Shown: positions 8,073-15,734 of the stretch, in pieces
Layout: every line of letters starts with the position of its first letter
Numbering within the stretch: position 1 is the stretch's first letter
Source of the DNA: Amnibacterium kyonggiense
GTDB taxonomy: Bacteria; Actinomycetota; Actinomycetes; Actinomycetales; Microbacteriaceae
Direction of reading: 5' to 3'
DNA: 64,000 bases
NCBI RefSeq assembly: GCF_004364555.1
Contig: NZ_SOAM01000002.1
Location: 124,001-188,000, forward strand
Program-made: the position numbers and the translations under genes
The notes under the pieces: model-generated
What the model was told of the DNA's origin: nothing
Database searches by the model: none
Seen by the model: the letters and a program-made list of their open reading frames with translations, nothing else

Positions 8073-8725
8073 GTCGGCACCCCGGCGTGCTCGCGGGCCG
8101 CGCGCAGCAGCCGCACCACGTCCGCGTCGGTCACCTCGTCGAACCGGCCGTACCAGCGGCCGACCGCGTCGAACGGGTCGGGCTGCAGCGGGCAGACCAC
8201 CACGTCCGGCCCGCGGAGCGCCGCGACGACGCGCCGCGCCCCGACCGGCGCTGCGAGCACGACCCGGGCCGCCCCGGCGCGGCGCACGACCTCGCACGCG
8301 GCCGCGGCGGTCGCCCCGGTGGCGATGCCGTCGTCGACGAGGAGCGCGGTGCGGTGCTGCAGGTCGGGCAGCGGCCCGTTCCGGAACCGCTGCAGGCGGA
8401 GGTCGAGCAGGGCCTGCTCGACGCGTTCGACCTCCGCGACCTCCTCCGCGGTGACCCCGCACCGGCGCACGAGGTCGAGGTCGAGCAGTCGGACGCCGCC
8501 CTCGCCGATCGCGCCCATCGCCACCTCCGGCGCGGTCGGCAGCCCGAGCTTCCGCACGACGACGACGTCGAGCGGCGCGCCGAGCCGCCGGGCCACCTCG
8601 GTCGCGACGACCACGCCGCCGCGGGGGAGCCCCAGGACGACCGCGTCGTCGACCGGCTCGTCGAGGAGCGCGTCCGCGAGCCGACGTCCCGCGTCCACCC
8701 GGTCGCGATACCGATCGCCGGTCAC
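8069..8725 (-). CDS. Phosphoribosyltransferase-domain protein
   Basis: This 218-residue type I phosphoribosyltransferase-like protein has the PRPP loop VLLVDDGIATGAT at about residues 127-139 and the flanking strands LGLPRGGVVVATEVA and LDVVVVRKLGLP of this family. It carries no purine or pyrimidine specificity hood that I can recognise. It starts at a GTG overlapping the DUF1707 gene stop by four bases and ends overlapping the esterase start by four bases, so all three form one tightly coupled operon. In Rv2030c of mycobacteria this domain precedes the esterase in one chain; here they are separate. The reaction is not known. Confidence 0.85.
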   Translation of the reverse strand: MTGDRYRDRVDAGRRLADALLDEPVDDAVVLGLPRGGVVVATEVARRLGAPLDVVVVRKLGLPTAPEVAMGAIGEGGVRLLDLDLVRRCGVTAEEVAEVERVEQALLDLRLQRFRNGPLPDLQHRTALLVDDGIATGATAAAACEVVRRAGAARVVLAAPVGARRVVAALRGPDVVVCPLQPDPFDAVGRWYGRFDEVTDADVVRLLRAAREHAGVPT

Positions 8726-9135
8726 TGCCGCGGGCCGCCGCGCAGGGCGACGCCGACGATGCCGGCGACGGGGATCAGCAGGAACCACAGCCAGGACCAG
8801 GCGAAGCCGCCGCTGATCAGGAAGCCGGTCGCGAAGAACAGGATCACGGCCGCGAAGGGGGAGAGCGCCATCACGAGCCAGGCGGACGTGCGCGCGGGCG
8901 TCGGCACGTCCTCCCGGGCGACCCGCGACTCCGGCAGGTCCGCGAAGCACGGCGCGAGGTCGCCGCGGGTGCGCGCCGTCCTCGCCTGCACGAGCCGGTC
9001 GTCCAGCTCGTCCTCCGTCAGCCGTCCCTCGGCCTGCTCCCGCCGGAGGGCGGACACGGCCTCCTCCCGGTCCTCGTCGCTCAGCCGCTCGGCGGCGTAC
9101 CGCTCGGCGAGGAAGCCCGCATCGATCGTCGTCAT
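8722..9135 (-). CDS. DUF1707 membrane protein
   Basis: The 137-residue product has an N-terminal DUF1707-type helical module (about 10-60, with the RLSDEDREEAVSALRREQAEGRL pattern split across two helices and LTEDELDDRL) followed by two hydrophobic helices (about 83-103 and 112-130). DUF1707 proteins are widespread in actinobacteria and are often membrane anchored; their role is unresolved. It is the first gene of the operon with the phosphoribosyltransferase and esterase. A DosR-like box lies about 35-47 bp upstream of its ATG. Confidence 0.8.
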   Translation of the reverse strand: MTTIDAGFLAERYAAERLSDEDREEAVSALRREQAEGRLTEDELDDRLVQARTARTRGDLAPCFADLPESRVAREDVPTPARTSAWLVMALSPFAAVILFFATGFLISGGFAWSWLWFLLIPVAGIVGVALRGGPRQ

Positions 9136-9169
9136 GCTCCGAGCGTGCGACGCGGGAGCGGGAGGGCCA

Positions 9170-9182
9170 GGGTCTTTCGCCC
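9170..9182. promoter_or_regulatory. Possible DosR/DevR-like box
   Basis: GGGTCTTTCGCCC differs from the island consensus GGGACCTTCGCCC at two of 13 positions. It lies 35 bp upstream of the DUF1707-phosphoribosyltransferase-esterase operon and just after the small membrane-protein gene. Confidence 0.5.
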
Positions 9183-9207
9183 GGGGCGCCGGTCGCCGCC
9201 TCCGCGA

Positions 9208-9393
9208 TCAGGCGTGCAGCGCGCTCAGCGCGTGGAACACGAGGATCGCGGGCCAGACCATCGCCTCGAGGATCGCCAGCACGACGCTCCAGAAGTCCGT
9301 CGCCCGGCCGAGGAAGTACACGAGCGCCCCGACGAACGTCACGAGCGACACCGCTCCGACCGTTCCCGCGCCCTGCACGCTGCCCTTCGCCAT
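9208..9393 (-). CDS. Small membrane protein of 61 residues
   Basis: The product starts with a short polar head (MAKGSVQGAG). Two hydrophobic stretches (about 11-29 and 35-57) follow, joined by the short GRATDFW turn, and the protein ends at HALSALHA. GGGAGG lies about 7 bases before the ATG. It is divergent from a Usp gene and shares the gap with two DosR-like boxes, so it probably belongs to the same stress response. No family recognised. Confidence 0.7.
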   Translation of the reverse strand: MAKGSVQGAGTVGAVSLVTFVGALVYFLGRATDFWSVVLAILEAMVWPAILVFHALSALHA

Positions 9394-9449
9394 CGGTGCA
9401 CCTCCCGTCCCGTGCGCCGCAGGCTAGGCCGCGGCACCGCACCGCGAGC

Positions 9450-9486
9450 GGGACCTTCGGACCGTGCGCGACGGGACCTTCTGCCC
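9450..9486 (+). promoter_or_regulatory. Two tandem DosR/DevR-like boxes
   Basis: GGGACCTTCGGACC (9450-9463) and GGGACCTTCTGCCC (9473-9486) lie in the same orientation, 23 bp centre to centre (about two helical turns). They sit in the divergent gap between the 61-residue membrane protein and a two-gene Usp operon. Tandem spacing of this kind suits two activator dimers on one face of the DNA. Confidence 0.65.
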
Positions 9487-9538
9487 TCCCGGACGGGCGG
9501 ATCCCCGCCGAGCGTGATCGCCGAACGGAGGACGCCGC

Positions 9539-10393
9539 GTGTTCGAAGACGTCGTGATCGGCTGGGATGCGGGGCCCTCGGCCCGCGAGGCCGCGGACTG
9601 GGCCCTCGATCGCGAGCTCGGTGCGCGCCACCGTCTGCTCCGCGTGCTCGACCACGAGCCGCTGGACCGGTTCGGGCGGTCGATCCCGCGCGTCGAGCTG
9701 CAGGAGGCGGTCGACGAGCTGCAGCGGGAGCGGCCGCGGCTCCGCCTGCTCGGCGAGTTCACCCGCGGCGACGTCGAGCGGGAGCTGGTGCGCCGCACCG
9801 GTCGCGACGTGCTGCTCGTGCTCGGCGGCGGAGCGGGCGCGCACGACGTGCGCTGGACGCTGCCCGCGCGCGTCGCCCGGGCCGCGCGCGGACCGGTCGT
9901 CGTCGTGCCGCAGGGCGCGACCGCTCGCACGGGACCCGTCGTCGTCGGCGTCGACGGCACCGCGTCGTCCCGGGCCGCCCTGCTCCGCGCCGCGGCGATC
10001 GCCGGGCTCGACGGCTCGCCGCTCGTCCTGGTGCACGCGTGGGAGGCGCTCGTGGAGGACGGGGACGCCGCCAGCGGCATCTCCGTCGGCGAGCACGCCG
10101 AGATCCTGGGCGCGGCCGCGGACGAGGCCGCGAGCGCGGCGCCGGACCTGCCGATCGAGCCCCGGCTCGTGCACGGCACGGCGGCGGAGGCGCTGCTCGA
10201 CGCCGGGCGTGCGGCCTCGCTCGTCCTCCTCGGCCGGTCCGCGCGCCTCGCGCCCCGGGCGCTGCTGCTCGGCTCCGTCGCGCGCGCCGTCCTCGCCGGG
10301 AGTCCCGTCCCCGTGCTGCTGACCGGCGCGCAGGACCTGCCGGCTGCCGCGCGGCGCCGGGTCGCGCACGACGCCGTGGCCGGCCGGCCGTGA
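9539..10393 (+). CDS. Tandem universal stress protein
   Basis: The 284-residue protein has two Usp repeats (about 4-130 and 135-270). The second repeat starts VVVGVDGTASSRAAL with the conserved early Asp and ends with LLGRSARLAPRALLLGSVARAV, close to the G-x2-G-x9-G-S ATP-binding pattern though the middle Gly is Ala. The first repeat is degenerate (LGGGAGAHDVRWTLPARVA). GTG 9539 has GGAGGA about 7 bases upstream. Its stop overlaps the next Usp start by four bases, so the two are coupled. Two tandem DosR-like boxes precede it. Confidence 0.85.
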   Translation: MFEDVVIGWDAGPSAREAADWALDRELGARHRLLRVLDHEPLDRFGRSIPRVELQEAVDELQRERPRLRLLGEFTRGDVERELVRRTGRDVLLVLGGGAGAHDVRWTLPARVARAARGPVVVVPQGATARTGPVVVGVDGTASSRAALLRAAAIAGLDGSPLVLVHAWEALVEDGDAASGISVGEHAEILGAAADEAASAAPDLPIEPRLVHGTAAEALLDAGRAASLVLLGRSARLAPRALLLGSVARAVLAGSPVPVLLTGAQDLPAAARRRVAHDAVAGRP

Positions 10394-11244
10394 TCGACGA
10401 CGCGATCGTCTGGTGGGACGGTTCGTCCGCCGCGGCGGAGGCCGCCGAATGGGCGGCCGCCCGGCAGGCCGGACGCGGCACGCTCGTGCTGCTCGAGGTG
10501 GAGGAGCCGGGTCGTGCCGCGGGGCCGACGGAGCGCGCGACGGCGCGCGCCGCGCTCGACCTCGAGGTGCAGCGGCTGCGCGCCGAGCACCCCGGCGTCG
10601 TCGTGACCACCCGCTTCGCTCGCGGAGCGCCGGCCGCCGTGCTCCGCGCGGCGCCGGGACCGACCGCCGTGCTCGTGCTCGGCACCCGGGACCGCGCGGA
10701 CGGCGGCAGCCGCTCGCGGCGCGCCTTCGCGATCCACGTCGCCGTCGGCGCCGCGGGCCCGGTGGTCGTGCTGCCCGACCACGGGCCCGACGGGCTGGGT
10801 GATCGGGTCGTCACGGGGGTCGACGGGTCCGCCACCGCCATCGAGGCGGCGCTGCTCGCCGCGGACGAGGCGATCCGACGCCACCAGCCGCTCGTCGTCG
10901 TGCACGCCTGGTTCGAGACGATCGGCGGCGACGCACTGATGCCGCTCACCGCCGGCGCCGCCGACCAGCTGTCGTCGGCGCACCGCGTCGTGCTCGACGA
11001 GGCGGTCGGGATCGTGTCGCGGCGGCATCCGGCGCTCGCGGTGACCCCGGTGCTCGCCCACCTCCCGGCCGGGGAGGCCATCGCGCGAGAGAGCGCGGAC
11101 GCGTCGCTGGTCGTGCTCGGGCGGCACTCCGGCGCCCTGCCGGTGGCGGCCCTGCTCGGGTCGACCGCGCGGGTGGTCCTCCGGCGGGCCGCGGTCCCGA
11201 CCCTGCTCATGGGCCCCGCGGTCGCGGTCGTGCTCGCCGCGTGA
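10390..11244 (+). CDS. Tandem universal stress protein
   Basis: The 284-residue product is the second gene of a Usp pair and starts at a GTG that overlaps the previous stop by four bases. The first Usp repeat (about 1-130) has lost the ATP signature. The second (about 140-284) has VVTGVDGSATAIEAAL and LGRHSGALPVAALLGSTA, a good match to the nucleotide-binding G...G-x9-GS pattern. The N-terminal WDGSS and AAEWAAA pieces are typical of Usp beta-1/alpha-1. It probably acts with the upstream protein as a heteromer, but that is inference. Confidence 0.85.
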   Translation: MIDDAIVWWDGSSAAAEAAEWAAARQAGRGTLVLLEVEEPGRAAGPTERATARAALDLEVQRLRAEHPGVVVTTRFARGAPAAVLRAAPGPTAVLVLGTRDRADGGSRSRRAFAIHVAVGAAGPVVVLPDHGPDGLGDRVVTGVDGSATAIEAALLAADEAIRRHQPLVVVHAWFETIGGDALMPLTAGAADQLSSAHRVVLDEAVGIVSRRHPALAVTPVLAHLPAGEAIARESADASLVVLGRHSGALPVAALLGSTARVVLRRAAVPTLLMGPAVAVVLAA

Positions 11245-11255
11245 AGCAGCGGTCG

Positions 11256-11735
11256 TCACCGGACCCGGCGGAGGCGGCCGGCAGCCGGATGCGTCCGCAG
11301 CACGATGCCGCTCAGCACGTCCCGCACGCCGGGGACGCGGCGCACGGCGGCGACCGCGACGATCCGCAGCGCGTGCCCGTCGAGGAGCCCGTCCAGCACG
11401 ACGACCCCCGCGTCCACGTCCACCCGCACGCCGTCGAACTCGGGGCCGAGCGCGCGCAGCACGGTCTCGGCGTCGGTCGCGATCCGCTGGTCGTCCGGCT
11501 CGGTTCCGTCGGCTTCGAGCCGCAGGCCGTCGTCGACCGCGCGCACCCCGGGCACGCCGCGGACCGCGGTGATCGCCCCGGAGCGCGCGAGGCCGCTCGG
11601 CACCGCGCCGTGCAGGCGGGCGACGCCGCCGTCGACCTCGACCTGCACGCCGTCCGCACCGCGGACCCGGGAGAGCGCCACCCGCGCCGACCGGACCGTC
11701 CGAGCATCCTGCAGGTCCATGACGCGCTGATCCAT
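11256..11735 (-). CDS. BON-domain protein with two repeats
   Basis: The 159-residue protein has two BON-type modules (about 12-78 and 85-150). Each shows the VxVDGGVARLHGAV / VDVDAGVVVLDGLL core followed by AxxAVRxVPGVRxVxD. BON domains are small alpha/beta modules thought to bind membranes or phospholipid. There is no signal peptide, so it is likely cytoplasmic. It is divergent from a Usp gene, and the gap contains two DosR-like boxes, one of them a near-perfect palindrome. BON proteins next to Usp genes are common in actinobacterial stress loci. Confidence 0.8.
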   Translation of the reverse strand: MDQRVMDLQDARTVRSARVALSRVRGADGVQVEVDGGVARLHGAVPSGLARSGAITAVRGVPGVRAVDDGLRLEADGTEPDDQRIATDAETVLRALGPEFDGVRVDVDAGVVVLDGLLDGHALRIVAVAAVRRVPGVRDVLSGIVLRTHPAAGRLRRVR

Positions 11736-11772
11736 GGCGCCACCCTCGCCGGACGGTGCGGCGACGCCCTAC

Positions 11773-11820
11773 GGACCAAAGTCCCGGAACCGGACGCGGT
11801 CGACCGGCGGGACCTTGTCC
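11773..11820. promoter_or_regulatory. Two DosR/DevR-like boxes, one near-consensus palindrome
   Basis: GGACCAAAGTCCC (11773-11785; reverse strand GGGACTTTGGTCC) is very close to the mycobacterial DosR consensus core GGGACTWWAGTCCC. The second site is GGGACCTTGTCC (11809-11820). Both lie in the gap between the divergent BON gene (start 11735) and a Usp gene (start 11858), each about 37 bp from the nearer start codon. Confidence 0.7.
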
Positions 11821-11857
11821 TCTGCGCAGCGGTCGCCGGCCGGCGGACGCTCCGGCC

Positions 11858-12808
11858 ATGGACGAGGGCACCGGGACCGGCCGCCCGGTCGCCGGCCGCG
11901 GTCCGCGCGTCGTGGTGGGCGTCGACGGGTCGCGGGACAGCATCGCGGCGCTCCGGGCCGGCGAGTGGGCGGCGGCGATCCACGGCGGCACGCTCGTGGC
12001 GGTCTGCGCCTGGACGGTCCCGACGGCGGTGCCGGAGGCGCTCCTGATCACGCCGGACCTGGAGATCGCGGCGCGCGACGTCCTGCACGACGCCCTGGTG
12101 CACGCGTTCCACGGTCGGTGCAGCGTCCCCGTCGACACCGTGGTGCGCGGCGGTCGCCCGGCCTCCGTCCTCGTCGAGCAGGCGGCCGACGCCGTGCTTG
12201 TCGTCGTCGGCAGCCGCGGGCTCGGCGGGTTCACCGGCCTGCTGATGGGGTCGGTCAGCATGGGCGTCGCCGCGCACGCGAACTGCCCCGTGCTCGTGAT
12301 GCACGACGGCGACGTCCCGCCCGCGGTGGAGGACGGCGTCATCGGCGGTCGGGTCGTGGTCGGCGACGGCGGCAGCGCCGAGGGCGCCGCGGTGATCCGG
12401 ACGGCCGCCGTGGCGGCCGCGCGGATGCGCGCCGAGCTCGACGTCCTCGCGGGCTGGGAGGACACCACCGTGTTCGTGGACCCCCGCGTCGACTTCCGCG
12501 CGCGGCTCCGCACCGAGGCGATGGACCGGGCCGCGCGCGACGTCGCCGCGGCGTTCCCGGACGGGCGTCCGCCCCGCCTGCACGTCGACGTCCGCGAGGG
12601 TCCTGCGGCGCGGGTCCTCGTCGAGGCGAGCCGGAGCGCGGCGCTCGTCGTCGTCGGCCGCAGCTCGAGACGCGAGTTCGCCGGCGCGCTCCTCGGCTCC
12701 GTCGCCCTCGCGGTGGCGGAGCACGCCTCCTCACCGGTGCTCGTCGTGCCCGCGACCACGACGCCGCCGCGGACGCGACAGGCCGAGATGACGACGGCGG
12801 GCGCGTGA
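11858..12808 (+). CDS. Tandem universal stress protein, intact ATP site
   Basis: The 316-residue product is the best conserved Usp of the island. Repeat one (about 18-155) begins VVVGVDGSRDS and ends with GSRGLGGFTGLLMGSVS, an exact G-x2-G-x9-G-S ATP-binding signature, followed by CPVLVMHD. Repeat two (about 160-300) has GRSSRREFAGALLGSV, in which the middle Gly is replaced. An acidic-leading N-terminal tail of about 17 residues precedes the fold. It is divergent from the BON gene, with two DosR-like boxes between. ATG 11858 has no strong ribosome site, so a short or absent leader is possible. Confidence 0.88.
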   Translation: MDEGTGTGRPVAGRGPRVVVGVDGSRDSIAALRAGEWAAAIHGGTLVAVCAWTVPTAVPEALLITPDLEIAARDVLHDALVHAFHGRCSVPVDTVVRGGRPASVLVEQAADAVLVVVGSRGLGGFTGLLMGSVSMGVAAHANCPVLVMHDGDVPPAVEDGVIGGRVVVGDGGSAEGAAVIRTAAVAAARMRAELDVLAGWEDTTVFVDPRVDFRARLRTEAMDRAARDVAAAFPDGRPPRLHVDVREGPAARVLVEASRSAALVVVGRSSRREFAGALLGSVALAVAEHASSPVLVVPATTTPPRTRQAEMTTAGA

Positions 12809-12830
12809 TCGGAACGCGGGCGGGAGCACA

Positions 12831-12844
12831 GGGACGAACGGCCC
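12831..12844 (+). promoter_or_regulatory. Possible DosR/DevR-like box
   Basis: GGGACGAACGGCCC lies 66 bp upstream of the next Usp gene's ATG. It keeps the outer GGGAC and GGCCC half-sites of the island consensus but has GAAC in the centre. Confidence 0.45.
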
Positions 12845-12909
12845 TGGCTCCGCGGGTCCGGGCTTCCGAGGCTGCCGGGCGATCACCGGAGAGAGGCGCG
12901 AGGAGCGAG

Positions 12910-13800
12910 ATGACGGCGACGGCCGAGACCCTGATCCGACCCGGCGGGACGGCGACACAGGTCGAACGCATCCTGCTCGCCGCGGACGACGCGGGCGGCA
13001 CGGTCGCGTCGGCGGAATGGCTCGCGCGCCGCGCGGCGCGGGCGCCGATCGCGGTGGAGGTCGCCGTGGTCGAGAGCCGGGCCCGGATCGGGCGGGCGTA
13101 CGGCGTGCCGGAGCCGATCGCCGGTCACATCGCCGAACGGATGGGGGACTTCCTCCGGGCGCGGCTGGCCGGGGTGCCGATCGACCGCTCCGTGCTGGAC
13201 GGGGACGTCCGGGCTGCCCTGCTCGGGGCGGCGGAGCATGCCGATCTGCTCGTCGTCGGCTGCAACCGCGCCCTCGTCTGGCAGCACCTGCCGATCGCGG
13301 CCGAGCCGCGCCGTCCCGAGCCGTCCCGCAGGACGCCGACCCTGCTCGTCCCGGTCACGTGGTACCCCGGCGACGGACCCGTCGTCGCCGCGGTGCAGGA
13401 CGTCGACGAGGACGAGCCGGTGCTCGCTCGGGCGGCGGACGAGGCCGAGGCCGCGGACACGCCGCTCCTGCTGCTCCGCCGCCGCGTCCTCGCCGCCGCG
13501 ATCGGCATCCCCGTGCGGCGCGAGGGCGTCGTGCGATGGCCCGGCCCGCAGGATGCACGGCGCCTCGACGAGGCGGCGGAGCGGCTGCGGGCCACCCGCC
13601 CCGGCCTCGTGGTCGAGACCGAGCTCGATCACGGCGGCGCCGGCGGTGCCGAGCCGTCGATCGCAGCGGCCGAGCTCGTCGTCCTCCCCGGGACCCCGGG
13701 CGCCGCGACGGCCTCGGCGCTGCGCGGGGTCATCGGCCGGATGTCGCGCCCGGTCGCCGTCGTGCCCGTGGAGGCGCCGGCCGGTCGCATCGCTGCGTGA
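12910..13800 (+). CDS. Divergent universal stress protein-like protein
   Basis: The 296-residue protein has the two-lobed Usp layout: ILLAADDAGGTVASAEW opens lobe one and ADLLVVGCNR closes it; LLVPVTWYPGDGPVVAAV opens lobe two and RPVAVVPVE ends it. Neither lobe has the ATP-binding G-x2-G-x9-G-S motif, and lobe two has an unusually long insertion rich in Arg and Glu. It is probably a nucleotide-free relative of the other Usp proteins. ATG 12910 has AGGAGCG close upstream. It is the last gene of the stress island; the next gene is an unrelated HNH gene. Confidence 0.7.
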   Translation: MTATAETLIRPGGTATQVERILLAADDAGGTVASAEWLARRAARAPIAVEVAVVESRARIGRAYGVPEPIAGHIAERMGDFLRARLAGVPIDRSVLDGDVRAALLGAAEHADLLVVGCNRALVWQHLPIAAEPRRPEPSRRTPTLLVPVTWYPGDGPVVAAVQDVDEDEPVLARAADEAEAADTPLLLLRRRVLAAAIGIPVRREGVVRWPGPQDARRLDEAAERLRATRPGLVVETELDHGGAGGAEPSIAAAELVVLPGTPGAATASALRGVIGRMSRPVAVVPVEAPAGRIAA

Positions 13801-13876
13801 GGACGGCGCGGAATCGCTGCTCGAGTTTCGTAGTCGTGTTCGAACCGCTGTCGGTGGGGCGTGGTGGGATGTGGGC

Positions 13877-15220
13877 ATGTTGGAACCCGTTGATGGGGGC
13901 GGCGACCCACCGCCGGAGGACCCGTTCGCCCAGTTGGACGCGCGCGAGGCGCTGTTCACGAAGTCGTTGCAGCAGGCGGATCGGATGGTGAACATGGCGG
14001 CCGCGGTGCGGTTGCGGTTGATGCTCGCCGGGTTCGAGGGGATGCTGCTGGAGGAGCAGGAGCAGACCGGGGAGGTGCCGCGTCCGGATGATCCGGTGGT
14101 GTCGGGGTTCCTGCTGCATCAGGCGAACGAGCTGCGGGTGACGCGCTTCGCGATTCAACGCCGGCTGGACGCGGCGCGGGTGCTGCGTGATGCGCTGCCG
14201 AAGACGTGGGCGGTGTTCGAGGCCGGCCTGGCATCGGAGGACGCCGTCGTGACCGCGGGCACCCTGGCGATCGGGCTCCGAGCCGAGCACTTCCCGGTGT
14301 TCGACGAGCGGGCGGCGGGACTGGTGCAGGCGGAGCGGGCGACCGCGGTTGAGCGGCAGCTGGCCGACCTCCGTGACGAGTTGGAGCCGGAGCTGACGAC
14401 CGAGCAGCACGTCGAGGCGACCAACCGGCGCACGGTGCGGGCGCGGGCGACCAGGGATGGGCAGGGGGTGCTGGAGATCCACTCGACCGCGGTCGACATC
14501 GCGGCGGCGTACGACCGGATCCGCAAGCACGCGGTCGCGGCGCACGGGCGGGAGGGCGAGTGCCGCACCCTGGGCGCGTTGATGGCCGACCTCGCCATCG
14601 ACGCGGTCCTGACCGGGACCATGCGCAGCACAGGCGAGGGTGGCCCGTCGTATCCGTTCGAGCGCCTCGGCGAGACGACCGAGACCGGCGAGACCGGGGA
14701 TGGGACTCGGAAGCTGATCGATGCGACGATCACCGTCCTGATCCCCGCTGACACCGCCACCGGTGCGGGCGACGCGCCGGCGAAGGTCGCCGGGATGGGG
14801 TCGATCGATGCCGAAACCGCCCGGATGCTCGTCACGCACACCGCGACCTGGACCCGCGCGGTCGTGGACCCGGTGGAGGACGTGATCCTCAAGTTCGACT
14901 CGCACGAGCGGTACATCCCGGCCGGGCTCAAGCGGCTCCTGCACCTCCGGCAACCCACCTGCGGGTGCGGATGCGGGCTGCCCGCCCACCGGGCGGACAT
15001 CGATCACGTGCAGCGGTTCGAGCACGACGGCCGGACCCGGCACCAGAACCTCCAGGTCCTCTGCCGGCGAAGTCACCTCGCCAAAGACGCGGGGTTCGCC
15101 GACGTGGTCATCGGCGAGGACGGGGTGCCGCAGTGGCGGAACAAATGGGGCGGGGTCCAGAAGATGAAGACCGCCTTCCGCATCCGCACCATCGACCAGG
15201 CGGAGAACACCCCCTTCTGA
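13877..15220 (+). CDS. DUF222 / HNH endonuclease (13E12-type)
   Basis: The 447-residue product has a long helical DUF222 region (about 20-330) followed by an HNH nuclease module: Cys-rich LRQPTCGCGCGL, then ADIDHV with the first catalytic His, RHQNLQVLC, and RRSHLAKDAG. This is the 13E12-type family that occurs in many copies in Microbacteriaceae and mycobacteria; its biological role is unsettled. ATG 13877 is preceded by a GTTCGAA half-site, often seen before such genes. The gene follows the stress island without sharing its boxes. A second, more divergent family member lies at 23158-24627. Confidence 0.88.
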   Translation: MLEPVDGGGDPPPEDPFAQLDAREALFTKSLQQADRMVNMAAAVRLRLMLAGFEGMLLEEQEQTGEVPRPDDPVVSGFLLHQANELRVTRFAIQRRLDAARVLRDALPKTWAVFEAGLASEDAVVTAGTLAIGLRAEHFPVFDERAAGLVQAERATAVERQLADLRDELEPELTTEQHVEATNRRTVRARATRDGQGVLEIHSTAVDIAAAYDRIRKHAVAAHGREGECRTLGALMADLAIDAVLTGTMRSTGEGGPSYPFERLGETTETGETGDGTRKLIDATITVLIPADTATGAGDAPAKVAGMGSIDAETARMLVTHTATWTRAVVDPVEDVILKFDSHERYIPAGLKRLLHLRQPTCGCGCGLPAHRADIDHVQRFEHDGRTRHQNLQVLCRRSHLAKDAGFADVVIGEDGVPQWRNKWGGVQKMKTAFRIRTIDQAENTPF

Positions 15221-15245
15221 TCGATCCCGGAGGAATCGGTGATCG

Positions 15246-15641
15246 TCAGTGCGCGGGGCCGAGCAGCAGGGCGGCGACGGCGATCGCGCCACCGGCGATG
15301 AACAGGGCCGTGCCCCACTGCATGGTGCGCGTCTTGTTGCGATCGGCGGTCGGGACGTCCACCTCGAGGATCGGGCAGCCGGACCAGCCGAGCAGGCCGA
15401 TGCTGAGCACGACCGCGAGCGAGCCGATCCACCAGAGGAACTGGTCCGGCGCCGCGAGCTGACTCGGGCGCCAGCCCGACGCGAGCAGCAGGCCGAGGAA
15501 CACCCCGACCGTGCCGACGGCGGCCGTGAACCAGACGGTGCCGGTCCTCATGATCCGCTGCACGTTCACCTCGGGCGACATCAGGTCGTGGGGACTGCCG
15601 TGACCGCTCGCCGCGTCGCGCTGCTGTTCCGTCGTGCTCAC
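15246..15641 (-). CDS. Three-helix membrane protein, unknown
   Basis: The 131-residue product has a polar N-terminus (about 1-33) and three hydrophobic helices at roughly 36-55, 68-88 and 108-127. The segment between helices two and three contains CPILEVDVPTADRNKT. No family is recognised. GTG 15641 is chosen because AGGAGG lies about 8 bases upstream; the longer open frame above it has no support. It is divergent from the SGNH hydrolase gene and convergent with the HNH gene. Confidence 0.65.
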   Translation of the reverse strand: MSTTEQQRDAASGHGSPHDLMSPEVNVQRIMRTGTVWFTAAVGTVGVFLGLLLASGWRPSQLAAPDQFLWWIGSLAVVLSIGLLGWSGCPILEVDVPTADRNKTRTMQWGTALFIAGGAIAVAALLLGPAH

Positions 15642-15734
15642 CGTGCCGCCTCCTGGCCGTGCCTCCTGCGCAGCCGGGGGCCCGGCCGCCGTCCCATCGT
15701 GCGACACGCGGTCGAGAATCCGCTTCGACCCCTG

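Noticed and set aside
9424-12759. Long antisense open frame across the Usp and BON genes
   Set aside because: Same codon-bias shadow; no ribosome site and low-complexity Arg/Ser-rich product.
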